NCBI RefSeq assembly: GCF_005155025.1 | Contig: NZ_CP039731.1 | Coordinates: forward strand, 124,001 to 188,000 | Reading direction: 5' to 3' | DNA length: 64,000 nucleotides | Origin: Aquitalea aquatilis | Lineage (GTDB): Bacteria; Pseudomonadota; Gammaproteobacteria; Burkholderiales; Chromobacteriaceae | Part shown: positions 37,292 through 47,839 of the stretch, piece after piece | Position numbering within the stretch: position 1 is the stretch's first letter | How the letters are laid out: the number at the start of each line of letters is the position of its first letter | Program-made: the position numbers and the translations under genes | The notes under the pieces: generated by a model | Database searches by the model: none | Told to the model about the DNA's origin: nothing | The model's input: only the letters and a program-made list of their open reading frames with translations

Positions 37292-38197
37292 ATGAAGGAT
37301 CTGCTGCAGCTCGAAGATTTGCGGGTATTTTGCCTGGTCGTCCGCAAGGGAGGATTTGCCGTGGCCGCCGAAGCCATGGCGGCATCCCCGGCCTATGTCA
37401 GCAAACGTATTCGTGTACTGGAGCAATACCTGGGCTGTCGCCTGCTGGACCGCACCACCCGGCGCATTGCCATGACCGAGCGCGGAGAGCGCATCTACGC
37501 CTGGGCAGGAAAAATACTGCAGGATGTGGAACAAATGAGCGTGGAGATCGGTACCGCACGCGAACAAGCACGCGGCATCATCCGCATCAGCAGCAGCTTT
37601 GGCTTTGGCAGGGTGCATCTGGCACCGGTACTGGGCAAACTGGCACAGCATTACCCGGAACTGAGCATCCGCTTCGAGGTAGCCGACTGTCTGGTTGACC
37701 TGGCACAAGAGGGAATCGACCTGGATATCCGGGTGGGAAACGAGATTGCCCCACAGCTGCTGGCGCGCAAGCTGGCAGATAACCGGCGCATCCTGTGCGC
37801 CTCACCGGCCTATCTGGCACAACATGGTTCTCCTGCCACGCTCAATGCCCTCAGCCAGCACAATTGCCTGGTCATCAAGGAAAGAGATCACCCTTTCGGG
37901 GTGTGGCGTCTGGCCGGCCCCCAGGGAGAGTGCAGCATCCGGGTGCAGGGGGCGCTGGCCGCCAACCATGGCGAGGTGGTGCACCAGTGGGCCTTGCAGG
38001 GCCATGGCATCATGCTGCGTTCGCTATGGGATGTGGCGCGCGAACTGGAGAAAGGGGAACTGGTACAGGTTCTGCCAGACTACTACCTGCCGGCAGATAT
38101 CTGGGCGGTGTATCCGGAAAAGCTGGCCAATTCGGCCAAACTGCGTGTCTGTGTGGAATTCATCCAGCAATATTTCCGGCACGGCGGGCTGGCGTAA
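37292..38197 (+). CDS. LysR-family regulator in the DmlR position
   Basis: A 301-residue LysR regulator. The helix-turn-helix lies at about residues 18-45 (GGFAVAAEAMAASPAYVSKR), and the effector domain follows to the C-terminus. It is divergent from dmlA, exactly as E. coli yeaT (dmlR) is from yeaU (dmlA). It is therefore the probable activator of the whole carnitine operon, with D-malate or a carnitine intermediate as inducer (inference). Confidence 0.88.
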   Translation: MKDLLQLEDLRVFCLVVRKGGFAVAAEAMAASPAYVSKRIRVLEQYLGCRLLDRTTRRIAMTERGERIYAWAGKILQDVEQMSVEIGTAREQARGIIRISSSFGFGRVHLAPVLGKLAQHYPELSIRFEVADCLVDLAQEGIDLDIRVGNEIAPQLLARKLADNRRILCASPAYLAQHGSPATLNALSQHNCLVIKERDHPFGVWRLAGPQGECSIRVQGALAANHGEVVHQWALQGHGIMLRSLWDVARELEKGELVQVLPDYYLPADIWAVYPEKLANSAKLRVCVEFIQQYFRHGGLA

Positions 38198-38234
38198 TGC
38201 TCGCCAGCACCGCCATCGCAAAGCATGAAACAAC

Positions 38235-38450
38235 TTATTTTGGCTTGCGCAAACTGGCCGGGGTATGGCCGGCCGGGCTGTCTGGCCCATCTTCGTCGTC
38301 ATCATCATCAGCCGCATAGGGCTGCGGCTTGACGCCGGGCAGGTCGACTGGTGGCGGGGCCTTGGACAGTCTGGCCAGCGAACCGATGGTGGACATCACC
38401 AGCGCGACGATGACAAACAGCCAGAACCAGGTGGAGTGCAGAAAATCCAT
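38235..38450 (-). CDS. Small single-span membrane protein
   Basis: A 71-residue protein with one transmembrane helix at about residues 8-26 (WFWLFVIVALVMSTIGSL). A cytoplasmic or periplasmic tail rich in Pro follows, with an acidic run of Asp/Glu (residues 48-53). AGAGGAG six bases before the ATG shows that it is translated. It begins 62 bases after hemB on the same strand. No function is recognised. Confidence 0.7.
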   Translation of the reverse strand: MDFLHSTWFWLFVIVALVMSTIGSLARLSKAPPPVDLPGVKPQPYAADDDDDEDGPDSPAGHTPASLRKPK

Positions 38451-38512
38451 GGCCTACTCCTCTTTCAGGACAATGCGCCGCCCAGGATTGCAAGGCGGCG
38501 CAGTGCGGGTCA

Positions 38513-40117
<1,605 letters not shown>

Positions 40118-41224
40118 ATGAAAAAACTCGTACTCGTTGCTGCCATCGCAGCAGCCATGCCGGTGCTGGCCCAAGCCGACGTCACCATCTACGGCTCCAT
40201 CCGTGCTGGCCTCGACAGCATGAAAAGCAGCGACACCAACTTCAAATCGAACACCGGTGTTGACGACTTTGCCAGCCGTATCGGCTTCAAGGGTAGCGAA
40301 GATCTGGGCAATGGCCTGAAAGCCATCTGGCAAGTGGAAACCGGTATGAACGTGGATGGCGTAACCACCAGCGGCACCGGTGCAGGCACCTTCGCCAACC
40401 GTACCAGCTTTGTCGGCGTAGAAGGCAACTTCGGTAAGGTTCGTCTGGGTTACCTCGATGATGTACTGGGCGAAACCGAGTCCACCGACAACCTGTATGG
40501 CCCGCGTCGCGACAACACTGGCATGGCATTCCCGCTGTATGAAGGCAGCGACGTATTTGGTGCCTACGGCGATAGCCGCGTCAAGAATGGCGTACGCTAC
40601 GACAGCCCGGACCTGAACGGCTTCAATGCCATGGTTCACCTGGGTTCCGGTGAAGCACAGGCTGCTGGCGGCAAGAAAACCGGCAACACCCTGGGTACCC
40701 GTCTGGCCTACTCCAACGCCGGCTTCTTCGGTGCCTACGCCTACATGGCCAAGTACAATACCGTCGCCGATCACAACAGCGGTGTACATCGTGTTGAATT
40801 CGGTTACGACGCCAACAACCTCTACCTGGCTGCCACCTTGCAGAAAGCCACCCTGTGGGGCGATGCCTGGGCCAAGAACACCGATGGCAGCTATGCCGTT
40901 TCCGGTATTGCTGGCACTACCGTTGCCAATACTGGCGCCAACAAGCTGAGCAGCCGCTCCTGGGCCATCAATGCTGCCTACACCATTGGCGCATTCAAGC
41001 CGTCCATCGTCTACTCCAAGCGCAGCAGCGTGAAGGTTGACGGTCAGTCGCAAGACTGGGGTGCCACGCAATGGGCCGCCGCAGTGGACTACAGCCTGAG
41101 CAAGCGCACCATGCTGCAAGCCGGCTACGGCCAAGTGAAGGAAGACAAGGGTGCACAGGCTGCACTGGGTTGGGCACAGGACAAGGCATCCATTACCTGG
41201 GTGATGCTGAAGCACAACTTCTAA
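40118..41224 (+). CDS. Trimeric general porin
   Basis: Outer-membrane porin of the Gram-negative porin family (Neisseria/Burkholderia type), 368 residues. The signal peptide ends at about residue 20 (MPVLAQA before DVTIYG). The mature part starts with the typical DVTIYGSIRAGLD and has FKGSEDLGNGLKAIWQVE, FVGVEGNFGKVRLG and a C-terminal Phe after VMLKHN for barrel assembly. GAGGA precedes the ATG. Codon use is strongly biased, as for highly expressed genes. A terminator follows 37 bases after the stop. Confidence 0.95.
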   Translation: MKKLVLVAAIAAAMPVLAQADVTIYGSIRAGLDSMKSSDTNFKSNTGVDDFASRIGFKGSEDLGNGLKAIWQVETGMNVDGVTTSGTGAGTFANRTSFVGVEGNFGKVRLGYLDDVLGETESTDNLYGPRRDNTGMAFPLYEGSDVFGAYGDSRVKNGVRYDSPDLNGFNAMVHLGSGEAQAAGGKKTGNTLGTRLAYSNAGFFGAYAYMAKYNTVADHNSGVHRVEFGYDANNLYLAATLQKATLWGDAWAKNTDGSYAVSGIAGTTVANTGANKLSSRSWAINAAYTIGAFKPSIVYSKRSSVKVDGQSQDWGATQWAAAVDYSLSKRTMLQAGYGQVKEDKGAQAALGWAQDKASITWVMLKHNF

Positions 41225-41261
41225 GCCGGCTGCCTGGCTGGTTCCTTTGAAAAAGTCATTT

Positions 41262-41289
41262 GCCACCGCCTTGCCGCGGTGGCTTTTTT
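41262..41289 (+). terminator. Rho-independent terminator after the porin
   Basis: An eight-base stem GCCACCGC/GCGGTGGC with a six-base loop and six T. Confidence 0.88.
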
Positions 41290-41312
41290 CATTCTGCCGC
41301 CATCAACACGCG

Positions 41313-41344
41313 TGAAAAACAAAACCCCCGGCGGACCGGGGGTT
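41313..41344 (-). terminator. Rho-independent terminator after dnaJ
   Basis: A nine-base stem AACCCCCGG/CCGGGGGTT with a four-base loop. On the minus strand it is followed by TTGTTTTTC. It closes the grpE-dnaK-dnaJ operon, 41 bases past the dnaJ stop. Confidence 0.85.
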
Positions 41345-41385
41345 GATCGACGACCTGCAAGCAGGCACAAGCCCTGTATTGCGGC

Positions 41386-42516
41386 TTATTCGAAGAAATC
41401 GCGCAGCTTGTCCATGAAGGACTTGGAACGCGGATTATGCATGGCAACGTCGCCCTGGCTGATGGCTTCGAATTCACGCAGCAGCTCGCGCTGACGCTCG
41501 GTCAGCTTGACCGGAGTTTCCACCACTACATGACAATGCAGATCGCCATAGTCGGTGCCGCGCACTGCCTTCACGCCCTTGCCGCGCAGGCGATACACCC
41601 GGCCGCTCTGGGTTTCTGCGGCGATCTTCACCTTGGCCATGCCGTCCAGCGTGGGAATTTCCACCTCGCCGCCCAGCGCAGCCGTGGCAAAGGAAATCGG
41701 CATTTCGCAATGCAGGTCCATGCCGTCACGCTGGAACACCGCGTGCTGCTTGATATGGGTCACCACATACAGGTCGCCGGATGGGCCGCCATTCTGCCCT
41801 GGCTCACCTTCGCCGGACAGGCGGATGCGGTCGCCCTCGTCCACCCCGGCCGGAATCTTCACGTTCAGCGTCTTGTTGGTCTTTTTCTGACCGGCACCAT
41901 GGCAGCTGGTGCAAGGATCGCTGATCTGCTTGCCGGTACCGTGGCAGGTCGGGCAGGTTTGCTGGATGGAGAAGAAGCCCTGGCTCATGCGCACCTGACC
42001 ATGGCCACCGCAGGTGGAGCAGGTCTTGGGCTGGGTGCCTGGCTTGGCACCGGTGCCATGGCAGACATCGCAATCTTCATGCGAGGGAATGCGAATCTGC
42101 TTTTCGCAGCCACGCGCCGCTTCTTCCAGTGCAATATCCAGGTTGTAGCGCAGGTCGGCACCGCGATAGACATTGGAACGACCACCACCGCCAGCACCGC
42201 CCCGGCCACCGCCGAAGATGTCGCTGAAGATGTCGGCGAAATCGCCAAAGCCACCAAAACCGGCACCACCGCCGCCGCCACCGGCTTGCGGGTCTACCCC
42301 GGCATGGCCGAACTGGTCGTAGGCACTGCGCTTCTGGCTGTCAGAGAGGATTTCATAGGCCTCTTTGACTTCCTTGAATTTTTCTTCGGCTTCCTTGCTG
42401 TCCGGATTACGGTCCGGGTGATATTTCATCGCCAGCTTGCGGTATGCCTTTTTGATGTCGTCCTCGGAAGCATCGCGATTGATGCCGAGCACATCATAAA
42501 AATCTCTTTTGGACAT
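41386..42516 (-). CDS. dnaJ: Chaperone DnaJ
   Basis: Hsp40 co-chaperone that stimulates DnaK ATPase, 376 residues. The J-domain (1-70) has the HPD triad in [11 protein letters not shown] Gly/Phe-rich linker follows, then four zinc CxxCxGxG repeats ([32 protein letters not shown]) and the C-terminal substrate domains. It lies 129 bases after dnaK on the same strand. Confidence 0.98.
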   Translation of the reverse strand: MSKRDFYDVLGINRDASEDDIKKAYRKLAMKYHPDRNPDSKEAEEKFKEVKEAYEILSDSQKRSAYDQFGHAGVDPQAGGGGGGAGFGGFGDFADIFSDIFGGGRGGAGGGGRSNVYRGADLRYNLDIALEEAARGCEKQIRIPSHEDCDVCHGTGAKPGTQPKTCSTCGGHGQVRMSQGFFSIQQTCPTCHGTGKQISDPCTSCHGAGQKKTNKTLNVKIPAGVDEGDRIRLSGEGEPGQNGGPSGDLYVVTHIKQHAVFQRDGMDLHCEMPISFATAALGGEVEIPTLDGMAKVKIAAETQSGRVYRLRGKGVKAVRGTDYGDLHCHVVVETPVKLTERQRELLREFEAISQGDVAMHNPRSKSFMDKLRDFFE

Positions 42517-42579
42517 GGTGTTTCACTCTCTGGCCGCGACCAGCCGGTCCGGCAGGCAATGATCTTCTTGATACGGCAA

Positions 42580-42623
42580 AGGCACAGAGGCCGGTGGAGA
42601 GCCCTCCGCCATTCCCTGTGCCT
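42580..42623 (-). other. Hairpin in the dnaK-dnaJ spacer
   Basis: AGGCACAG and CTGTGCCT pair perfectly across a 28-base GC-rich loop that can fold further. It has only a very short T run on the minus strand, so it may be a partial terminator or processing site lowering dnaJ relative to dnaK. Confidence 0.4.
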
Positions 42624-42645
42624 CGTTCAGTCAGCAAGCGGATGC

Positions 42646-44565
42646 TTACTTCTTGTCTTTCACTTCTTCGAACTCGGCATCCACCACATCGCCTTCGTCC
42701 TTGGCCTTGCCGGCATCGGCCGCACCCTGACCTGCTTCAGCCTGCTGCGCCTGGGCATACATGATTTCGCCCAGCTTCTGGCTGGCCTTGGCCAATTCTT
42801 CGGTCTTGGCTTCGATGACCGCCTTGTCTTCGCTCTTCACCACTTCTTCAGCGGCCTTGACGGCGTCTTCGATCTTGGCCTTTTCGGCGGCATCGATCTT
42901 GTCGCCATGCTCAGCCAGCGACTTCTTCACGCTGTGGATCAGACCTTCGGCCTGGTTACGGGCAGTCACCAGCTCGTGCAGCTTCTTGTCTTCCTCGGCA
43001 TTGGCTTCGGCATCCTTCACCATGCGCTGGATTTCATCTTCCGACAGACCGGAAGACGCCTGGATGGTGATGTTGGCCTGCTTGCCGCTGGCCTTGTCCT
43101 TGGCGGACACATGCAGGATACCGTTGGCATCGATGTTGAATTCCACTTCGATCTGCGGAATGCCACGCGGTGCAGGCGGAATATCACCCAGATTGAACTG
43201 ACCCAGGCTCTTGTTGGCGGCCGCCTTTTCACGCTCGCCTTGCAGTACGTGGATGGTCACCGCAGTCTGGTTGTCATCAGCCGTCGAGAAGGTTTGCGAA
43301 GCCTTGGTCGGGATGGTGGTGTTCTTCTGGATCAGCTTGGTCATCACACCGCCCAGGGTTTCGATACCCAGCGACAGCGGGGTTACGTCCAGCAGCAGCA
43401 CGTCTTTACGCTCGCCGGACAGTACCGAACCCTGAATCGCAGCACCTACAGCCACGGCTTCGTCCGGGTTCACGTCCTTGCGCGGTTCCTTGCCGAAGAA
43501 TTCCTTCACCGCTTCCTGTACCTTGGGCATGCGGGACTGACCGCCGACCAGGATCACGTCGGTGATGTCGGACAGCGATACACCGGCGTCCTTCAGGGCA
43601 ACACGGCACGGCTCGATGGAACGGGTGATCAGGTCGTCAACCAGGCTTTCGAACTTGGCGCGGGTAATCTTCATCGCCAGGTGCTTCGGACCGGTAGCAT
43701 CCATGGTGATGTACGGCAGGTTCACTTCGGTCTGGGTAGCGCTGGACAACTCGATCTTGGCCTTTTCAGCAGCTTCCTTCAGACGTTGCAGGGCCATTAC
43801 GTCGTTCTTCAGGTTCACGCCCTGTTCGCGCTGGAACTCGGTCACGATGTAATCGATGATGCGCTGGTCGAAGTCTTCACCGCCCAGGAAGGTGTCACCG
43901 TTGGTGGACAGCACTTCGAACTGGTGCTCGCCGTCTACGTCGGCGATTTCAATGATGGAGACGTCGAAAGTACCACCACCCAGGTCATAAACGGCAATCT
44001 TGCGGTCGCCTTCCTGCTTGGCCAGGCCAAACGCCAGGGCGGCAGCTGTCGGTTCATTGATGATGCGCTTCACTTCCAGACCAGCAATGCGGCCGGCATC
44101 CTTGGTAGCCTGACGCTGGCTGTCGTTAAAGTAGGCCGGAACGGTAATCACCGCTTCGGTCACTTCTTCGCCCAGGTAGTCTTCGGCAGCCTTTTTCATC
44201 TTGCGCAGCACTTCTGCGGAGATTTGCGGCGGAGCCAGTTCCTGGTCGCGTACCTTGACCCAGGCATCGCCATTGGGAGCCTTCATGATCTGGAAAGGCA
44301 TCAGGTCGATGTCTTTTTGTACTTCCTTGTCTTCGAAGCGGCGGCCAATCAGGCGCTTGGCTGCGTAGAGGGTGTTTTTCGGGTTGGTCACAGCCTGACG
44401 CTTGGCCGGTGCGCCAACCAGGATTTCGCCATCTTCCATATAAGCAATGATGGACGGGGTGGTGCGTGCGCCTTCGGCGTTTTCAATCACCTTGGGGTTA
44501 CCACCCTCAACGACGGCTACGCAGGAGTTAGTGGTGCCCAGGTCGATACCAATGATTTTGCCCAT
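42646..44565 (-). CDS. dnaK: Chaperone DnaK (Hsp70)
   Basis: ATP-dependent Hsp70, 639 residues. It has the three actin-like ATPase motifs: [13 protein letters not shown] near the N-terminus, [12 protein letters not shown], and [11 protein letters not shown]. The substrate domain and C-terminal helical lid end with EFEEVKDKK. The gene order is grpE-dnaK-dnaJ, as in many beta-proteobacteria. Codon bias is strong. Confidence 0.98.
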   Translation of the reverse strand: MGKIIGIDLGTTNSCVAVVEGGNPKVIENAEGARTTPSIIAYMEDGEILVGAPAKRQAVTNPKNTLYAAKRLIGRRFEDKEVQKDIDLMPFQIMKAPNGDAWVKVRDQELAPPQISAEVLRKMKKAAEDYLGEEVTEAVITVPAYFNDSQRQATKDAGRIAGLEVKRIINEPTAAALAFGLAKQEGDRKIAVYDLGGGTFDVSIIEIADVDGEHQFEVLSTNGDTFLGGEDFDQRIIDYIVTEFQREQGVNLKNDVMALQRLKEAAEKAKIELSSATQTEVNLPYITMDATGPKHLAMKITRAKFESLVDDLITRSIEPCRVALKDAGVSLSDITDVILVGGQSRMPKVQEAVKEFFGKEPRKDVNPDEAVAVGAAIQGSVLSGERKDVLLLDVTPLSLGIETLGGVMTKLIQKNTTIPTKASQTFSTADDNQTAVTIHVLQGEREKAAANKSLGQFNLGDIPPAPRGIPQIEVEFNIDANGILHVSAKDKASGKQANITIQASSGLSEDEIQRMVKDAEANAEEDKKLHELVTARNQAEGLIHSVKKSLAEHGDKIDAAEKAKIEDAVKAAEEVVKSEDKAVIEAKTEELAKASQKLGEIMYAQAQQAEAGQGAADAGKAKDEGDVVDAEFEEVKDKK

Positions 44566-44697
44566 ATTCAGTATTCCTTTATCTCAATTCGTTGCGACTG
44601 CGGCCGAAAGCTGATAGCCGTGGCCTGTTGTCTTCATAGGTATTGGCTATGCTGTCTTTTTCAAGTGGCTGCCAAGAACCTTTTTATGATTTTCGGG

Positions 44698-45243
44698 TCA
44701 GGCACGCGCCTTGGCCACGATCACCATGGCCGGACGCAGCGTGCGCTCAGCCAGCTGATAACCTTTCTGTAGCACCCGTAACACCGTATTGGCTTCGGCA
44801 TCGGACTCTTCCGCGCTCATGGCCTGATGCTGGTGCGGGTCAAGCTTGTCGCCCACAGCCGGGGAAATTTCCTTGATCTGCGCCTTGTCAAAGGCGGCCA
44901 CCAGTTGTTTCAGCGTCATGTCCACACCCATTTTCAGGGTGTCGATCTGACCGCTCTTGTCCAGCAGGGCCATTTCCAGGTAGTCCTTTACCGGTACCAG
45001 CTCCTGGGCAAACTTGTTGATGGCGTACTTCTGGGTGTTAAGCAGCTCTTCAGCATTGCGACGACGCTGGTTTTCCTGATCTGCACGACTGCGCAGCAAC
45101 TGATCCTGCAGTTCGGCAACCTGTGCCTCCAGTGCGGCGATGCGCTGTTCGGCGGTTTGCTCGACAGTCTGTTCGCTGGCTGCAGCGTTGATGGTTTCGT
45201 CGACCGCGGCTTCGTTGGTCGCGTTGTTCTGGTTTTCCTGCAT
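44698..45243 (-). CDS. grpE: Nucleotide exchange factor GrpE
   Basis: Releases ADP from DnaK, 181 residues. A low-complexity N-terminal region (1-35) leads into a long coiled coil (about 36-95), then the DYLEMAL and GVDMTLKQL helices and the C-terminal beta wing with LDPHQHQAMS and VLQKGYQLAERTLRPAMVIVAK, all family signatures. It is the first gene of the heat-shock operon, preceded by a sigma-32-like promoter. Confidence 0.97.
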   Translation of the reverse strand: MQENQNNATNEAAVDETINAAASEQTVEQTAEQRIAALEAQVAELQDQLLRSRADQENQRRRNAEELLNTQKYAINKFAQELVPVKDYLEMALLDKSGQIDTLKMGVDMTLKQLVAAFDKAQIKEISPAVGDKLDPHQHQAMSAEESDAEANTVLRVLQKGYQLAERTLRPAMVIVAKARA

Positions 45244-45696
45244 GGCAAGACCTCAAGTGAATCAGCTTTTAACGATGTCCTGATGCCAGATAAGGTCTCT
45301 CTACGGGAATTCAAGTCCCAGGTCTTGCCAAGGGTTCACAACCGCTGTGACCAGCGCTCACCTCGCGGTGCGTTTTCTGACTTTTCTTTTCGCAACTGCA
45401 ACAAAAACTGGGCGATCAATTATTCATTTTTCGCCACAATTGTTACCTTCTGAACATCGTGGTTTTTTCGGTGTTGCACCGCACACAAGCTATTTTTTTT
45501 GTGCTTATAATGGGCCACACACGCTGAATGACCCACCAAGCAAAGCCGTTATCCGCGGGCTTTTGGTGGTCAGAACGGGCAACAGGCAAAAACCGTTGTC
45601 AACAAAATCACTCCGGAAAAACCGGAATGTCATTTGGCCAGAGGATTGCCGGAATTCACCGGTCTGCAGAGAAAACTATTCGAGAAGGGTTTGAAC
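45244..45696. other. Divergent regulatory region grpE / aceA
   Basis: A 453-base spacer between divergently transcribed grpE and aceA. It holds the heat-shock promoter described separately, a ten-base inverted repeat GGCAAGACCT (45244-45253) with AGGTCTTGCC (45320-45329), and a good -10 hexamer TATAAT at 45506-45511 facing aceA without a clear -35. It also holds a small CCGG-closed hairpin at about 45612-45626. No gene is evident; the open frames here have no homology. Confidence 0.55.
45288..45315 (-). promoter_or_regulatory. Sigma-32-like heat-shock promoter of grpE-dnaK-dnaJ
   Basis: On the minus strand CTTGAA is followed after 14 bases by CCTTATCT. The sigma-32 consensus is CTTGAA with CCCCATNT about 13-15 bases on, so the -35 is perfect and the -10 differs at two positions. 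It lies about 45 bases before the grpE start. Confidence 0.65.
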
Positions 45697-46995
45697 ATGA
45701 CTACTCGCGAACAACGTATCGCCGCCATTCAACATGACTGGGACACCAACCCGCGCTGGAAGGGTATCAAGCGTGGTTACACCGCCGCCGACGTAGAGCG
45801 TCTGCGTGGTTCGGTGCAAGTGGAACACACCCTGGCCCGCCAAGGCGCCGAGAAACTGTGGAACCTGGTCAACAACGAACCCTACATCAACTGTCTGGGC
45901 GCACTGACCGGTGGTCAGGCCATGCAGCAGGTCAAGGCTGGCATCAAGGCCATCTATCTGTCGGGCTGGCAGGTCGCTGCTGACAACAACGAATACTCCG
46001 CCATGTACCCGGACCAGTCCTTGTATCCGGTGGACTCGGTGCCGAAGGTGGTAGAGCGCATCAACAACGCGTTCAGCCGCGCCGACGAAATCCAGCACTC
46101 CAAGGGTGTTGAAAAGGGTGCCGCCGGTTTTGTTGACTACTACGCTCCCATCGTGGCCGACGCCGAAGCCGGTTTCGGTGGCGTACTGAACGCCTACGAA
46201 CTGATGAAGGCCATGATCCGCGCTGGCGCGGGTGGCGTTCACTTTGAAGACCAACTGGCCTCGGTGAAGAAATGTGGCCACATGGGCGGCAAGGTACTGG
46301 TACCGACCCAGGAAGCCATCCAGAAGCTGATCGCTGCCCGTATGGCTGCCGACGTTTACGGCGTGCCCACCCTGGTGATTGCCCGTACCGATGCTGAAGC
46401 TGCTGATCTGATCACCAGCGACTACGATGCCAACGACAAGCCCTTCCTGACCGGCGAGCGCACTGCCGAAGGCTTCTACAAGACCAAGAAGGGTCTGGAA
46501 CAAGCCATCAGCCGCGCCGTCGCCTACGCTGACTACGCCGACCTGGTATGGTGCGAAACCGGCACGCCGGATCTGGAATTTGCGCGCAAGTTTGCCGAAG
46601 CGGTACACGCCAAGCATCCGGGCAAGCTGCTGGCCTACAACTGCTCGCCGTCCTTCAACTGGAAAAAGAACCTGGACGATGCCACCATCGCCAAGTTCCA
46701 GCGCGAACTGGGTGCCATGGGCTACAAATACCAGTTCATCACTTTGGCTGGTATCCACAGCATGTGGTACAACATGTACGACCTGGCACAAGACTATGTT
46801 GCACGCGGCATGTCGGCCTACGTCGAGAAGGTACAAGAGCCGGAATTCGCAGCACGCGACCGTGGCTACACCTTCGTATCGCACCAGCAGGAAGTGGGCA
46901 CCGGCTACTTCGACGATGTCACCACTGTGATCCAGGGCGGCCAGTCCAGCGTGACCGCGCTGACCGGCTCCACCGAAGAAGAGCAGTTCCACTAA
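45697..46995 (+). CDS. aceA: Isocitrate lyase
   Basis: Glyoxylate-shunt enzyme splitting isocitrate to glyoxylate and succinate, 432 residues. The catalytic signature KKCGHMGGK is intact, as are [10 protein letters not shown] near the N-terminus and the [10 protein letters not shown] block. ATG 45697 gives the family N-terminus [14 protein letters not shown], with GAGAAGG upstream. Malate synthase lies 3.8 kb further on the same strand, with a flavodoxin-fold protein, a permease and a LysR gene between. Confidence 0.97.
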   Translation: MTTREQRIAAIQHDWDTNPRWKGIKRGYTAADVERLRGSVQVEHTLARQGAEKLWNLVNNEPYINCLGALTGGQAMQQVKAGIKAIYLSGWQVAADNNEYSAMYPDQSLYPVDSVPKVVERINNAFSRADEIQHSKGVEKGAAGFVDYYAPIVADAEAGFGGVLNAYELMKAMIRAGAGGVHFEDQLASVKKCGHMGGKVLVPTQEAIQKLIAARMAADVYGVPTLVIARTDAEAADLITSDYDANDKPFLTGERTAEGFYKTKKGLEQAISRAVAYADYADLVWCETGTPDLEFARKFAEAVHAKHPGKLLAYNCSPSFNWKKNLDDATIAKFQRELGAMGYKYQFITLAGIHSMWYNMYDLAQDYVARGMSAYVEKVQEPEFAARDRGYTFVSHQQEVGTGYFDDVTTVIQGGQSSVTALTGSTEEEQFH

Positions 46996-47031
46996 GCGCC
47001 AACGAGGGCTGCCTGTCAGCCCTTGTTAGCA

Positions 47032-47063
47032 CGCCCGCCGGCACCCTGCCTGCGGGCGTTTTG
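47032..47063 (+). terminator. Rho-independent terminator after aceA
   Basis: The stem CGCCCGC/GCGGGCG encloses 13 bases and ends in TTTT. A smaller hairpin AGGGCTG/CAGCCCT lies just before it. Confidence 0.7.
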
Positions 47064-47220
47064 CATTTTGGCCGCTGTTTATTAAATCTGGCTAAACAAT
47101 CAATTCATCCAGAATGACTGGTCCTGACACGAACAATCACTATACTGGACGCTGCTATTGCTTTCGGCGCGCCATTCACGGCACGCCCTTCCCGATTCAT
47201 CTCCAGCAAAGGTATTCCCC

Positions 47221-47775
47221 ATGACCAAGGTTGTCGTTGTCTATCACTCCGGCTACGGCCATACCCAACGTGTTGCCCAGCAAGTGGCAGCAGGTGCCAA
47301 TGCAGAACTCATCGCCATTGATGCCGAAGGCAATGTGCCGGATAGCGCCTGGGATACCCTGGCGGCGGCTGACGCCATCATCTTTGGCTCCCCCACCTAT
47401 ATGGGCAGCCCGAGCTGGCAGTTCAAGAAATTTGCCGATGCCAGCTCCAAGGCCTGGTTTACCCGTGCCTGGCAGGACAAGGTGTTTGGCGGCTTCACCA
47501 ATAGCGCCAGCCTGAACGGCGACAAGCAGGTTGCGCTGATCAACCTGCAAACCCTGGCCTCGCAACACGGTGGCATCTGGGTCAGCCTGGGCCTGCTGCC
47601 GAGCAACAGCAAGGCAGCCGCCCGTACCGATGTCAACAATCTGGGCGGCTCGGTCGGCCTGCTGGTGCAGTCCCCGTCGGATGCCAGCGTGGATGAAATC
47701 CCGCAAGGCGATCTGGACACCGCCAAACAATACGGTGAACGCGTAGCCGCCATCGCCGCCAAGCTACGCGGCTGA
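47221..47775 (+). CDS. Flavodoxin-family NAD(P)H-quinone reductase-like protein (WrbA-type)
   Basis: A 184-residue FMN-binding flavodoxin-fold protein. The phosphate loop is YHSGYGHTQRVA at residues 8-19, and FGSPTYMGSPSWQFKKF contacts the isoalloxazine ring, as in WrbA. Family members reduce quinones by two electrons with NAD(P)H. It is monocistronic, flanked by the aceA terminator and a bidirectional terminator. An AAAGG site lies before ATG 47221. Confidence 0.85.
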   Translation: MTKVVVVYHSGYGHTQRVAQQVAAGANAELIAIDAEGNVPDSAWDTLAAADAIIFGSPTYMGSPSWQFKKFADASSKAWFTRAWQDKVFGGFTNSASLNGDKQVALINLQTLASQHGGIWVSLGLLPSNSKAAARTDVNNLGGSVGLLVQSPSDASVDEIPQGDLDTAKQYGERVAAIAAKLRG

Positions 47776-47794
47776 TTCAGCTCGCTGCAGATGC

Positions 47795-47825
47795 AAAAAA
47801 AGCCACCTTGCAAGGTGGCTTTTCT
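47795..47825. terminator. Bidirectional terminator between the flavodoxin and permease genes
   Basis: A nine-base stem AGCCACCTT/AAGGTGGCT has six A before it and TTTCTTT after it, so it serves both convergent genes. Confidence 0.85.
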
Positions 47826-47839
47826 TTGGCAAGCGCCGG

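Noticed and set aside
41437-44772. A 1111-codon open frame on the plus strand opposite dnaJ and dnaK
   Set aside because: Antisense shadow of two strongly biased chaperone genes; no ribosome site and no recognisable protein family.
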